Below are positions 54,401-62,139 of a DNA stretch of 64,000 nt, piece by piece; within the stretch, counting starts at the first letter, position 1, and each line of letters begins with the position of its first letter. The notes beneath the pieces were generated by a model that was given only the letters and a program-made list of their open reading frames with translations, was not told where the DNA came from and did no database searches. The stretch covers positions 25,592-89,591 of the forward strand of contig NZ_LDTF01000051.1 of NCBI RefSeq assembly GCF_001477495.1, read 5' to 3'. The translations under genes were made by a program, and so were the position numbers. This DNA comes from Sphingomonas yabuuchiae. GTDB taxonomy: Bacteria; Pseudomonadota; Alphaproteobacteria; Sphingomonadales; Sphingomonadaceae.

Positions 54401-54540
54401 CCAAGAGCGTCGCGATCTTTGCCGAGGGGATCAACATCCTGGGTGAGAACCGCAGCGGTCACCTCCGTTCGGATCGCAATGTCAACTTCGTGACGAAGCA
54501 GGATGCGCGCTACTCAGCGGGCGTGCGCTTCACCTTCTGA
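51496..54540 (+). CDS. Large TonB-dependent receptor (carbohydrate type)
   Basis: A 1014-residue outer-membrane receptor. It starts with a signal peptide (LLSNFAIGVSTVALTLPAAA) and a Pro/Thr-rich linker. The TonB box-like DIVVTGIRASLRQSIDIKR and plug segments FPDTNLAESLQRITGVSIDR and VTVRGFGPEYNLVTLNGRQM follow, and the barrel ends RYSAGVRFTF. This is the sphingomonad/Caulobacter oligosaccharide-receptor type. ATG 51496 has GAGGGGAGG upstream and begins the signal peptide. It leads the TonB receptor-halogenase-SapC-cupin-halogenase-LacI series and is divergent from GH3, so a beta-glucoside ligand is likely but unproven. Confidence 0.94.
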   Translation: MRSVRARLLSNFAIGVSTVALTLPAAALAQDAAATMGNPGPAQTDPQAPTTGPTDPAQGDGDIVVTGIRASLRQSIDIKRNAQGVVDAISAEEMGKFPDTNLAESLQRITGVSIDRSNGEGQFVTVRGFGPEYNLVTLNGRQMPTSTIGDGNSAPGSRSFDFANLASEGVAALEVYKSGRATVASGGIGSTINIRTPRPLDKSGLRGSISARGVIDTSQNGGKDITPEVSGIFSDTFADDRIGVLVTGAYQRRNFSQNQANVGWRDGYLGSENNWGSLAQQGDPRYANITNRPGANDVYQVPQNASYNIVNGRRERINGQAVLQFRPIDDLTATVDYTYSQNTFDIRDNNVGIWYNHNDTSSAWTNGPIAGPVFYTERFTAAEAKDLAYSATQTSTRSINKSLGGNLTWKAPGGVTLSIDAHHSTAESKPDNPYGNSNSVGTAIFGVQSQTINFDNKLPVISFAMQPGIDPLNAANIVPTGSAFRNSYFRDEINQVQFRGHYDHEQGFLDSLDWGFDYTDNKVRSAYSVLQNDTWGGTGGDSAAQRAAAAALIPDDLFQQISVPDKFSGIGGANNAAIVKSFYGFDLPSMVSLLDKAYGICGGNGQCLIPYTTDSRIREKTVAPYFQFNGKMDLFARPAHLIAGLRFENTDVSASALVPTPVGARQNSQNEFNILFSGSGFTTFKGRYQNWLPSIDFDFQPLENVKLRASYSHTITRADYGSLQGGRNLDQLFRIGGGTGRVGNPNLIPYKSKNIDLSAEWYYKPDSYISVGFFHKVVSNYIGNTQVNLTVPGLTSPTTSFNGVTQNGPRYQAAINALGANATFAQIRDYIGANFPGGVVNGTIVAQPNDPLVNFVVTTPFNSDQTAKVDGFEFAIQHSFWDTGFGTILNYTIVNGNRNYDNRLPASVSQFAITGLSDSANAVLFYDKFGIQARAAYNWRRGYLNGAGINPAYVNSYGQLDASASYAVTKSVAIFAEGINILGENRSGHLRSDRNVNFVTKQDARYSAGVRFTF

Positions 54541-54547
54541 CGACGGT

Positions 54548-54585
54548 AAAGCCAGCTTTTCCGCCACGGAGAGGCTGGCTTTTTT
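54548..54585 (+). terminator. Intrinsic terminator after the TonB receptor gene
   Basis: AAAGCCAGC at 54548-54556 pairs with GCTGGCTTT at 54574-54582 (9 bp, 17-nt loop), followed by more T. It sits seven bases after the receptor stop, so the downstream halogenase genes may be read only by partial read-through or from their own promoter. Confidence 0.8.
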
Positions 54586-54641
54586 ACGGACCATATGGGC
54601 AATTTGCGGGCTTGGATGACGGGCCGGGGATCGGGACTGCG

Positions 54642-56159
54642 GTGGACAAAGCTATCACCCGGATCGTGATTGTCGGCGGGGGCACCGCAGGGTGGCTGGC
54701 CGCCGCCCGCATCGCCGCCGCAACCGCCGGGTCGGTGACGGTCACGCTGATCGAGTCCCCCGACGTCCCGACCCTGGGGGTCGGCGAAGGCACCTGGCCG
54801 ACCATCCGCCGCACGCTGGAGCGGATCGGCATCACCGAGACCGAGCTGCTGCTCGGCTGCGACGGGTCGTTCAAACAGGGGACTCGCTTCGACGGATGGG
54901 CGACCGGCGCGAGCGATGATCGCTATTACCATCCCTTCGTGCCACCGATCGATGCCGACCCCGCCGACCTGCCCCGCGATATCCCCTATGCCCTCGCCAC
55001 CTGCCCCCAGCCGCTGGTTTGTGCCGAGGACCTTGCTCCGCGCCAGCGTGGGATGCCCGATTATGCGGGGGCGCTGAACTATGCCTACCATCTCGACGCG
55101 ACGAAGCTCGCCGCGCTGCTGACCCGGCACGCGACCACTCGTCTGGGCGTGCGGCATGTCCGCGATCACGTTACCGGGGTCGAGCGCGGCGAGCACGGCG
55201 GCATCACGGCGGTCCATGTCCGCGGATCTGAGATCGTCGCGGGCGACCTCTTCCTCGACTGTACCGGCCATGCCGCCCTGCTGATCGGCAAGACGCTGGG
55301 CGTGGAGACGGTCGACGCCTCCTCCGTCCTGTTCAACGACCGGGCGCTCGCGGTGCAATTGCCCGTCCCCCCGAACAGCCCCATCGCGTCGCAGACCGTG
55401 GCGACCGCGCACAGCGCGGGCTGGATCTGGGACATCGGCCTGCCGATGCGACGCGGGATCGGCTGCGTCTATGCCTCCGCGTTCCTGAGCGACGACGAGG
55501 CCGAAGGCGTGTTGGCGGAATATTGCCGCCGGATTTCGGTCGATAGCCCCGCCCCGCGTCGGCTGACCTTCCGCTCCGCCTATCGGTCAAGGCCCTGGGC
55601 GGCCAATTGCCTCGCCATCGGCCAGTCGGCGGGGTTCATGGAGCCGCTGGAAGCGTCGGCCATCGTCATGATCGAACTGTCGCTCGACGCGCTGCTGGAC
55701 GACTTTCCCGCCGTCTCCAGTCTGATGCCGATCCAGGCGCGGCGTTTCAATGCGCTGGCGACCTATCGCTGGGAACGGATCGTCGACTTCCTGAAGCTGC
55801 ACTATATCCTCAGCCATCGCGACGAGCCCTATTGGCGCGCCCATCGCGATCCCGCCTCCCAGCCCGATCGCCTGGCGGAGATGCTCGCGCTGTGGCGTTA
55901 CCGCAGCCCGTCCGCTTTCGACCTGCCCATGCAGGATGAACTGTTCCCGGCGGCCAGCTATCGCTACATCCTTCGGGGTATGGGTTTCCCCGCCCCCCTG
56001 CCCTCGCCCGTGCCGCGGCCACTTCGCCCCGATCTATCGAGCCAGCTTCGCCAGATCGACCAGCGCGGTCGTGCCCTGGCGGCGAGCCTGCCGACCAATC
56101 GCGCCTATCTCGACGCCCTGCGCGCCGAACAGGCCCCCATTTCCGAGAGACGCGCCTGA
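54642..56159 (+). CDS. Flavin-dependent tryptophan-halogenase family protein, variant WxW motif (copy 1)
   Basis: A 505-residue FADH2-dependent halogenase-like protein. The FAD motif GGGTAGWLAAARIA is at residues 12-25. Lys78 in SFKQGTRFDGW aligns with the catalytic Lys of PrnA-type enzymes. The halogenase WxWxIP motif is altered: Trp261-x-Trp263 is present but continues DIG instead of RIP (WIWDIGLPMRR). Later FMEPLEASAIVMIELSL replaces the usual LESTS form. Activity may therefore differ. The start is taken as GTG 54642 with CGGGA upstream; a TTG at 54612 is possible. It overlaps the SapC gene by one base (TGATG). Confidence 0.88.
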   Translation: MDKAITRIVIVGGGTAGWLAAARIAAATAGSVTVTLIESPDVPTLGVGEGTWPTIRRTLERIGITETELLLGCDGSFKQGTRFDGWATGASDDRYYHPFVPPIDADPADLPRDIPYALATCPQPLVCAEDLAPRQRGMPDYAGALNYAYHLDATKLAALLTRHATTRLGVRHVRDHVTGVERGEHGGITAVHVRGSEIVAGDLFLDCTGHAALLIGKTLGVETVDASSVLFNDRALAVQLPVPPNSPIASQTVATAHSAGWIWDIGLPMRRGIGCVYASAFLSDDEAEGVLAEYCRRISVDSPAPRRLTFRSAYRSRPWAANCLAIGQSAGFMEPLEASAIVMIELSLDALLDDFPAVSSLMPIQARRFNALATYRWERIVDFLKLHYILSHRDEPYWRAHRDPASQPDRLAEMLALWRYRSPSAFDLPMQDELFPAASYRYILRGMGFPAPLPSPVPRPLRPDLSSQLRQIDQRGRALAASLPTNRAYLDALRAEQAPISERRA

Positions 56160-56878
56160 TGCCCCGCCACGAAGCCCTTACCCCCGACGATCATCGTGAC
56201 CTGCGCATCCAGGAGCGCCGCGACACTGCGCTGGGCGATGCCCGCATGGCCTGCATCGCCGTACCCGCCGAGTTCCGCGCGCTCCAGGCGGAGTATCCCA
56301 TCCTGTTCCGTCTGAACGAAACCCGCGACCGGTTCAGTGCACTGGCGATGTTCGGGTTCGAGAATGGCGAGAATCTGTATCTGGCAGACGGCGGCTGGGA
56401 CGCGCGCTATCGACCGCTGGCGATCGATATCCAGCCATTCCTGATCGGCGGCCGCCCCGATGAGGACGGTCCCAAGCAAGTCCATATCGATGTCGAATCC
56501 CCCCGCATCGCGACCGGCGACGAAGGCGTCCGCATATTCGACAAGCATGGCCGCCCCACGCCCTATCTGGATCGAGTGATCGAACAGATCGGTGAACTCG
56601 ACCATGGCTTTCGCGAAGCCAGCGATTTCTTCGCCGCACTGCAGCGTCACGAACTTCTAGAGCCTTTCACATTGGAGGTGACGCTGGAGGATCGGTCGGA
56701 CAATCGGCTGGTCGGCTATCACATCATCAACGAAGCACGACTGGCCTCGCTGAGCGGTACGGCCCTGGCCGAGCTTCAGGCGGCAGGCCATCTGGAGCCC
56801 ATCTATATGGCGATGGCCTCGCTCAGCCAATTCAGCGGCCTGATCGCGCGGCGCAACCGGCGGGCTGCACGTGGCTGA
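56159..56878 (+). CDS. SapC family protein
   Basis: A 239-residue SapC-like protein. Typical segments are VPAEFRALQAEYPILFRLNE, FSALAMFGFENGENLYLADG, YRPLAIDIQPFLIG and, near the C-terminus, GYHIINEARLASLSG with LEPIYMAMASLSQFSGLIAR. The family is named after a Campylobacter S-layer-locus gene, but its biochemical role is unknown; in sphingomonads and Caulobacter it recurs between TonB receptors and halogenases. No signal peptide is seen, so it appears cytoplasmic. It overlaps both neighbours (one base with halogenase 1, eight bases with the cupin gene), indicating tight co-translation. Confidence 0.9.
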   Translation: MPRHEALTPDDHRDLRIQERRDTALGDARMACIAVPAEFRALQAEYPILFRLNETRDRFSALAMFGFENGENLYLADGGWDARYRPLAIDIQPFLIGGRPDEDGPKQVHIDVESPRIATGDEGVRIFDKHGRPTPYLDRVIEQIGELDHGFREASDFFAALQRHELLEPFTLEVTLEDRSDNRLVGYHIINEARLASLSGTALAELQAAGHLEPIYMAMASLSQFSGLIARRNRRAARG

Positions 56879-57902
56879 TGCCGATCCGGGGCGGCTGACC
56901 GCCCTTCCCCCGGTGCCCGAGGTGATGGTCGCCAACGCCGCTGAACTCGACCGGATGTTGCGCGCCGCCGACCGCCCCTTCGTCGTGCGTGGACTCGCTG
57001 CCGACTGGCCGCTGGTCCAGGCCGGGCGGCGGTCGGCGGAGGTGGCGCGGGCGTATCTACTCGACCATCATCACGACCGGCCCTTTACCGTCTCGGTCGG
57101 CGTGCCCGGCAGCGGCGGGCGATTGTTCTACGACGACGCCATGGCGATGAATTTCCGCATGATGGAGGCGGGCCTCCCCGAGATCTTCGCCCGCATCGCC
57201 GAATTCTCCGGAAAGCCGGAGGCACCGTCCATCTATCTCGCCTCCATCGACATGCAGCAATATTTCGACGGGCTGCACGAGGCCAACCATATCGATCTGG
57301 GCGAGCGCGAGCTGCTGGCCAGCATCTGGATCGGCACCCGCAGCCGGATTGCGGCGCATAACGACGTGCCGCACAATCTGGCGGTCTGCGCGGTCGGTCG
57401 ACGCCGCTTTACGCTCTTCCCGCGTGAGCAGTTCCGCAACCTCTATCTCGGCCCCGTCGACAATACGCCAGCGGGCCGCGCGGTCAGCATGGTCGACTTC
57501 CACGCCCCCGATTTCGATCGCCATCCGCGCTTCGCCGAGGCACTGGAAACGGCGCAGGTCGCCGATCTGGCGGCGGGCGACGCGGTCTTCATCCCCGCGC
57601 TGTGGTGGCACCATGTCGAGGGGACGGAAGATTTCAACGTGCTGGTGAATTACTGGTGGCGCGACGCGCCCCGCTGGATGGGCCAGCCGCAAGAGGCGCT
57701 GAACCACGCGATGATGACGATCCGCGACCTGCCCGCCGACCAGAAGGCGCATTGGCGCGAGATGTTCGACCATTATGTCTTCGCCAATGATGAGAGCGTC
57801 GTCGGCCATATCCCCAAGGGCGGGCGCGGAATTTTAGCCCCGATGACTCCGGACCTGGCGGGGCGCATCCGTGCCTTCCTGCTGCGGGCGCTCAGCCGAT
57901 GA
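56871..57902 (+). CDS. JmjC/cupin-like (FIH-type) Fe(II)/2-oxoglutarate dioxygenase-like protein
   Basis: A 343-residue cupin-like protein of the cupin_8/FIH group, whose characterised members hydroxylate proteins or peptides using Fe(II) and 2-oxoglutarate. RPFVVRGLAADWPLVQAGRR is the usual N-terminal signature. His163 and Asp165 in RIAAHNDVPHNLAVC form the HxD metal motif, and the distal His is in ALWWHHVEG (247 or 248); RRRFTLFPREQFRNLYLGP is also conserved. It starts with GTG 56871 inside the SapC 3' end and overlaps halogenase 2 by four bases. Its substrate is unknown; an oxidative modification working with the halogenases is an inference. Confidence 0.88.
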   Translation: MADADPGRLTALPPVPEVMVANAAELDRMLRAADRPFVVRGLAADWPLVQAGRRSAEVARAYLLDHHHDRPFTVSVGVPGSGGRLFYDDAMAMNFRMMEAGLPEIFARIAEFSGKPEAPSIYLASIDMQQYFDGLHEANHIDLGERELLASIWIGTRSRIAAHNDVPHNLAVCAVGRRRFTLFPREQFRNLYLGPVDNTPAGRAVSMVDFHAPDFDRHPRFAEALETAQVADLAAGDAVFIPALWWHHVEGTEDFNVLVNYWWRDAPRWMGQPQEALNHAMMTIRDLPADQKAHWREMFDHYVFANDESVVGHIPKGGRGILAPMTPDLAGRIRAFLLRALSR

Positions 57903-59380
57903 GCACGCCGCGCCGGATCGTCATCGCAGGCGGTGGCACCGCCGGTTGGATGGCCGCCGCCGCCCTGGCCCGTACCCTGGGTCGCGCGGTCACCGTGACG
58001 CTGGTGGAGTCGGACGCCATCGGCACCATCGGCGTTGGCGAGTCGACCATTCCGCCGATCATCACCTTCAACCGTCTGCTCGGCATCAACGAAGCCGAGT
58101 TCATGGCCGCAACCCAGGCGACCTTCAAGCTGGGCATCCAGTTCGATGGGTGGAAAGGTCCGGAGGATCGCTATTTCCATTCCTTCGGCCTGACCGGCAA
58201 GGATCACTGGGCGGCGGGGTTCCAGCATTTCTGGCTGGACGGCCTTAGCCGAGGGCATGACGCGCCCTATGAAGATTACTGCCTGGAACTGATTGCCGCG
58301 CGCGAGGGCCGGTTCGCGCATCTCCCCGACGAGCGGATGAACTATGCCTATCAGCTCGACTCGACGCTGTACGGCCGCTTCCTGCGCGGCATGGCCGAGG
58401 GAGATAATGCCGTACGGATCGAGGGGCGGATCGCCGAGGTCGACCTCGATGGCGACACCGGCGACATCGCCGCGCTGGTGCTCGACGGCGGGCGGCGGGT
58501 CGAGGGCGACCTGTTTCTCGACTGCACCGGCTTTCGCGCGCTGCTGATCGAGCGGGCGCTGCATGTCGGGTTCGACGACTGGAGCCATTACCTGCCCTGC
58601 GACGCCGCGGTCGCGGTGCAGACCGAAAGCGTGCGGCCGCCCGTCCCTTATACCCGCGCGATCGCGCATGAGGCCGGGTGGCAATGGCGCATCCCGCTGC
58701 AACATCGGGCGGGCAACGGCATCGTCTATTGCAGCCGCTATATCGATCACGACGCGGCGCGTGAGAGGCTGTTGTCGACCGTCGAGGGCAAGGTGCTGAC
58801 CGAGCCCAACATGCTGCGTTTCCAAACCGGTGCGCGGCGCAAGCAATGGCATCGCAACTGCATCGCGGTCGGCCTGTCGGGCGGGTTCCTGGAGCCGCTG
58901 GAATCGACCAGCATCCACCTGATCCAACGCGCGATCCTGCGGCTGATCCGCCTGCTCCCCGGCGGCCCGATCAGCGCGCATGACGTGGCCGAGTTCAACG
59001 ATCAGCAGATGACCGACATGCTGCAAATCCGGGACTTCCTGATCCTGCATTACAAGGTCCACGAACGCCGCGACAGCGCCTTCTGGCGACAATGCGCCGA
59101 TATGGAGGTGCCCGACAGCCTGGCGCACAGGATCGCGCTGTTCCGCGAGACGGGTCGCGTCTTCCGCCGCAATGACGAGTTGTTCGCCGAGAATAGCTGG
59201 GTACAGGTCATGATGGGCCAGGGCATCATGCCGGAAGCTCATCACCCGATCACCGCGCGGCTGACCGACGAGGAACTGGAGCGACTGCTGTCCACGCTGC
59301 GCCAGAATATCGCGACGACGGTGCGCGGCCTGCCCGCCCATCCGGACTATGTCGCGCGCCATTGCGGCACGGCGGCCTGA
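57899..59380 (+). CDS. Flavin-dependent tryptophan-halogenase family protein, canonical motifs (copy 2)
   Basis: A 493-residue halogenase-family flavoprotein. The FAD motif GGGTAGW is at residues 11-17, TIGVGESTIPPIITFNRLLG follows, Lys77 lies in TFKLGIQFDGWKG, and the full WxWxIP motif is present as Trp261-x-Trp263-Arg-Ile-Pro in GWQWRIPLQHR. FLEPLESTSIHLIQRAI is the usual C-terminal landmark. It therefore retains all hallmark positions, unlike copy 1. Native substrates of sphingomonad halogenases in sugar loci are not known; some related enzymes act on indoles in vitro. ATGA overlap with the cupin gene; the LacI gene begins eight bases after its stop. Confidence 0.92.
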   Translation: MSTPRRIVIAGGGTAGWMAAAALARTLGRAVTVTLVESDAIGTIGVGESTIPPIITFNRLLGINEAEFMAATQATFKLGIQFDGWKGPEDRYFHSFGLTGKDHWAAGFQHFWLDGLSRGHDAPYEDYCLELIAAREGRFAHLPDERMNYAYQLDSTLYGRFLRGMAEGDNAVRIEGRIAEVDLDGDTGDIAALVLDGGRRVEGDLFLDCTGFRALLIERALHVGFDDWSHYLPCDAAVAVQTESVRPPVPYTRAIAHEAGWQWRIPLQHRAGNGIVYCSRYIDHDAARERLLSTVEGKVLTEPNMLRFQTGARRKQWHRNCIAVGLSGGFLEPLESTSIHLIQRAILRLIRLLPGGPISAHDVAEFNDQQMTDMLQIRDFLILHYKVHERRDSAFWRQCADMEVPDSLAHRIALFRETGRVFRRNDELFAENSWVQVMMGQGIMPEAHHPITARLTDEELERLLSTLRQNIATTVRGLPAHPDYVARHCGTAA

Positions 59381-59388
59381 CCCCAGCC

Positions 59389-60465
59389 ATGCCGCCGCGT
59401 CGCCGCCAGTCCGTCACCATCCGTCATGTCGCCGCCGATGCGGGCGTCTCGCTTCAGACCGTCAGCCGGGTCATCAACAGGGAGCCCAATGTCCGCCCCG
59501 AAATGATGGAGCGGGTCCAGGCGTCGATCGCCAAGCTGGGCTATGTGCCCTCGATCGCGGCACAGCGCATGGGGGGCTCGCGCTCCTATCTGATCGTCGC
59601 GCTCAACGACCGGGAGCGCACTATCGCCGACTGGCGCAACCGGCAGGGCACCGACTGGGTCGACCAGATGATGCTGGGGGGCATGCTGACCTGCGCCGAA
59701 CATGGCTATCGTCTGATCGTCGAACTGGTCGACACGCATAGTGACCATATCGAGCGCGAGCTGCTGGCCGCGATCGCCGCGCTGCAACCCGATGGCGTAA
59801 TCCTGACCCCGCCCCATTCCGAAAACCCGCTGATCACCGGCCTGCTGGAGGCGCAGGGGATCAGCTTTGCCCGGATCGGATCGCTCAAGCCCGGAACGGG
59901 CTTTGCCCTGTCGCTGGATGACGAAGGCGCGGCGCGACAGGCGACCGATCATCTAATCGAGCTGGGTCATGAACGCATAGGCTTCATCGCCGGGCCCGAC
60001 GAGTATGAACTCAGCGGCTGGCGGATCGCGGGATGGCGCAGCTCCATGGCGGCGGCGGGGCTGCCGTGCGAAGGCTTGTTGGCGCAGGGCGATTTCAGCT
60101 TCGCCTCCGGCCGCGCCGCCGCCTCGGCGCTATTCGACGGCGATATCGCCCCGAGCGCGATCATCGCCAGCAACGACCAGATGGCGCTGGCCACGCTGGA
60201 ACTGGCTCGCGAACGGGGGTTGAGCGTACCGCGCGACCTGTCGCTGGTCAGTTTCGACGACACGCCCATCGTGCGCTTCGTCCATCCCCCGCTGACCGCC
60301 GTGGTCCAGCCGATCGCCGCCGTCACTGCTCGTGCGGTCGAACTCATCATCGCCGAGCAGGCCGGGCAGGACATGCCGAGCGGCCCGGTCGTCACCCCCG
60401 CCCAACTGGCGATCCGCGCCTCCACTGCGCCGCCAGCAGACGACAAGCGCGCCGACATGCGATAG
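59389..60465 (+). CDS. LacI family transcriptional regulator
   Basis: A 358-residue LacI-type repressor. The DNA-binding head is at residues ~7-60: TIRHVAADAGVSLQTVSRVI with the hinge region GYVPSIAAQRMGGSRSYL. The periplasmic-binding-protein-like sensor domain follows, with DGVILTPPHSENP, HERIGFIAGPDEY, PSAIIASNDQMALATLELAR and SLVSFDDTPIVRFVHPPLTA. ATG 59389 is used because homology starts there and it lies eight bases after the halogenase stop. Its most likely targets are the GAACGTTC operators between the GH3 and TonB-receptor genes; it is also the only LacI in the window that could bind the xyl-box-like sites. Confidence 0.94.
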   Translation: MPPRRRQSVTIRHVAADAGVSLQTVSRVINREPNVRPEMMERVQASIAKLGYVPSIAAQRMGGSRSYLIVALNDRERTIADWRNRQGTDWVDQMMLGGMLTCAEHGYRLIVELVDTHSDHIERELLAAIAALQPDGVILTPPHSENPLITGLLEAQGISFARIGSLKPGTGFALSLDDEGAARQATDHLIELGHERIGFIAGPDEYELSGWRIAGWRSSMAAAGLPCEGLLAQGDFSFASGRAAASALFDGDIAPSAIIASNDQMALATLELARERGLSVPRDLSLVSFDDTPIVRFVHPPLTAVVQPIAAVTARAVELIIAEQAGQDMPSGPVVTPAQLAIRASTAPPADDKRADMR

Positions 60466-60492
60466 GCGTGGTTTGAAGGACTTGGAGGCGAC

Positions 60493-61389
60493 ATGCGGAT
60501 ATTGGTCACAGGATTGGGCGACATCGCGCACAAGGCCTATCTGCCGGTCCTGTCCGCCATGCCGGGGGTCGAGTTGCACCTGGCGACCCGCAACACGCAG
60601 GTACTCGCGCAGGCCGGGCGCAGTTTTCGCGTGGCGGGGCTATATTCCGGCCTGGATGAAGCCCTTGGCACCGAGAGTTTCGATGCCGCCTTCGTTCACG
60701 CCGCGACCGATGCGCATCCCGCGCTGGTACGGACCCTGCTCGACCGGCGCATCCCCACCCTGGTCGACAAGCCGCTCGCCGACACGCTAGGCGAGGCCGA
60801 GCAACTGGTCGCGCTGGCCGAGCGGCAGAAGGTGCTGCTAACGATCGGTTTCAATCGTCGTTTCGCCCCCGGCCATGTCGCGCTGAAATCCTTGCAAGCC
60901 GATATGATCGTCATGGAAAAGCACCGCCACCGACAGCCGGATATACTGCGTCGAGTGATCTTCGACGACTTCATCCATGTCGTCGACACGCTGCTGTTCC
61001 TCGCGCCCAGCCCGGTCCTGCGCCAGACGATCGAGACGCATGTCGATCAGGGCCAACTCCTTTCGGTCGCGCTGATGCTCGCCGGCGACGGCTTTACCGC
61101 GATCGGAACCATGCACCGCAATAGCGGGCTGAACGAAGAGCGGCTGGACGTGCACGGCAACGGCCTTCGCCATTCGGTGCTCAACATGGCGGACGAGCGG
61201 CGGATGGACGGGACCGAGCAGCATCAGCGCCGGGGCGACTGGACGACGGTCGGCAGGCAGCGCGGGTTCGAAGCGATGTGTGCCGACTTCCTGACGGCCG
61301 TGAAGGACGGCCGCCCCACCGCCTCCGATGCGATCCTTGCGACGCACGGACTGTGCGAAGCGATCACCGTTCATGCCGAAGGGCTTTGA
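60493..61389 (+). CDS. Gfo/Idh/MocA family oxidoreductase
   Basis: A 298-residue NAD(P)-dependent oxidoreductase. The Rossmann part starts MRILVTGLGDIAHKAYLPVL and contains DAAFVHAATDAHPALVRTLL with the family's Lys motif in IPTLVDKPLADTL. TIGFNRRFAPGH is typical of Gfo/Idh/MocA proteins, and DDFIHVVDTLLFLAP holds the catalytic His region. The enzyme would oxidise or reduce a sugar or cyclitol; the substrate is unknown. It follows the LacI gene after 27 bases on the same strand, so it probably closes the beta-glucoside operon. The LacI-proximal position suggests that it handles the sugar product. Confidence 0.87.
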   Translation: MRILVTGLGDIAHKAYLPVLSAMPGVELHLATRNTQVLAQAGRSFRVAGLYSGLDEALGTESFDAAFVHAATDAHPALVRTLLDRRIPTLVDKPLADTLGEAEQLVALAERQKVLLTIGFNRRFAPGHVALKSLQADMIVMEKHRHRQPDILRRVIFDDFIHVVDTLLFLAPSPVLRQTIETHVDQGQLLSVALMLAGDGFTAIGTMHRNSGLNEERLDVHGNGLRHSVLNMADERRMDGTEQHQRRGDWTTVGRQRGFEAMCADFLTAVKDGRPTASDAILATHGLCEAITVHAEGL

Positions 61390-61401
61390 CCCTTTGCAAC
61401 G

Positions 61402-62115
61402 TCAGTCGTCGAGTTGCTTGGCCACGAGTGGCGCCACCCGATCGGCGATGCGCGAGATTCCGATCGCATTGGGGTGGACGCCATCGCCCAACATCAACTG
61501 CCGCTGCCCCAGCACGCCCTGAAGGATGAACGGGTCGAGCACGGCTTTATGTTCACGCGCAAGATCCGGCCATATCACATTGAACCTGTTCCCGAAATCA
61601 GGCCCAAGATTTGGTGGCGCCAGCATGCCGGTCAGGATCACCGGAATGTCGCGACGTTCCAGCTCATCCAGCATCGCCGCCATATTCGCGCGCGTCTCGG
61701 CCGGATCGACCTGGCGCAACACGTCATTCCCGCCGAGACCCAGCATCACCAGGTCGGGCTTGGTCTTCATTCGGTCGAGCGTATAGGCGAGCCGCCGCCG
61801 CCCATCCGCACTGGTATCGCCGGATACACCGGCATTGACCACCGTCGCATCGATACCCTGGCCGCGCAGCCGCGCCTGGATCGCGTCGGGCAGGCTCTGC
61901 CCGCGCTGAAGACCGTAACCGGCATAGAGGCTGTCCCCGAAAGCCAGCACGACGCGCTTCGGACCCGATACCGGTACGTCGGACCCCGCGGTAGCAGGCG
62001 CGGGCGTGGCGGCATTGGTCGCGGGCAACGGCTCGTCGCTCCGGCTGTTGCAGGCCGACAGGAGTGCGGCGACTTGGAGAAGCGCGGCCCCGGCCACATA
62101 TGGCATCTTCATCAT
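61402..62115 (-). CDS. tesA: SGNH-hydrolase lipoprotein, TesA/arylesterase-like
   Basis: A 237-residue GDSL/SGNH esterase related to E. coli TesA (thioesterase I/lysophospholipase L1). A lipoprotein signal with lipobox LLSAC starts it, then a Thr/Ala/Pro linker. Block I is VVLAFGDSLYAGYGLQRGQS with nucleophile Ser, block II Gly is in VVNAGVSGDTSADG, block III is LGLGGND with Asn, and block V is DGVHPNAIG with Asp and His. Two adjacent ATGs (62115, 62112) are possible starts. It is divergent from the ybbA-like ATPase, 24 bases away, the same arrangement as tesA-ybbA in E. coli. Confidence 0.9.
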   Translation of the reverse strand: MMKMPYVAGAALLQVAALLSACNSRSDEPLPATNAATPAPATAGSDVPVSGPKRVVLAFGDSLYAGYGLQRGQSLPDAIQARLRGQGIDATVVNAGVSGDTSADGRRRLAYTLDRMKTKPDLVMLGLGGNDVLRQVDPAETRANMAAMLDELERRDIPVILTGMLAPPNLGPDFGNRFNVIWPDLAREHKAVLDPFILQGVLGQRQLMLGDGVHPNAIGISRIADRVAPLVAKQLDD

Positions 62116-62139
62116 CTCTGGCGTGGAATCCCCGCAACT

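Noticed and set aside
51520..54462. 980-codon open frame on the minus strand
   Set aside because: Antisense shadow of the TonB receptor; the receptor has a signal peptide, plug motifs and terminal Phe, while the shadow has none.
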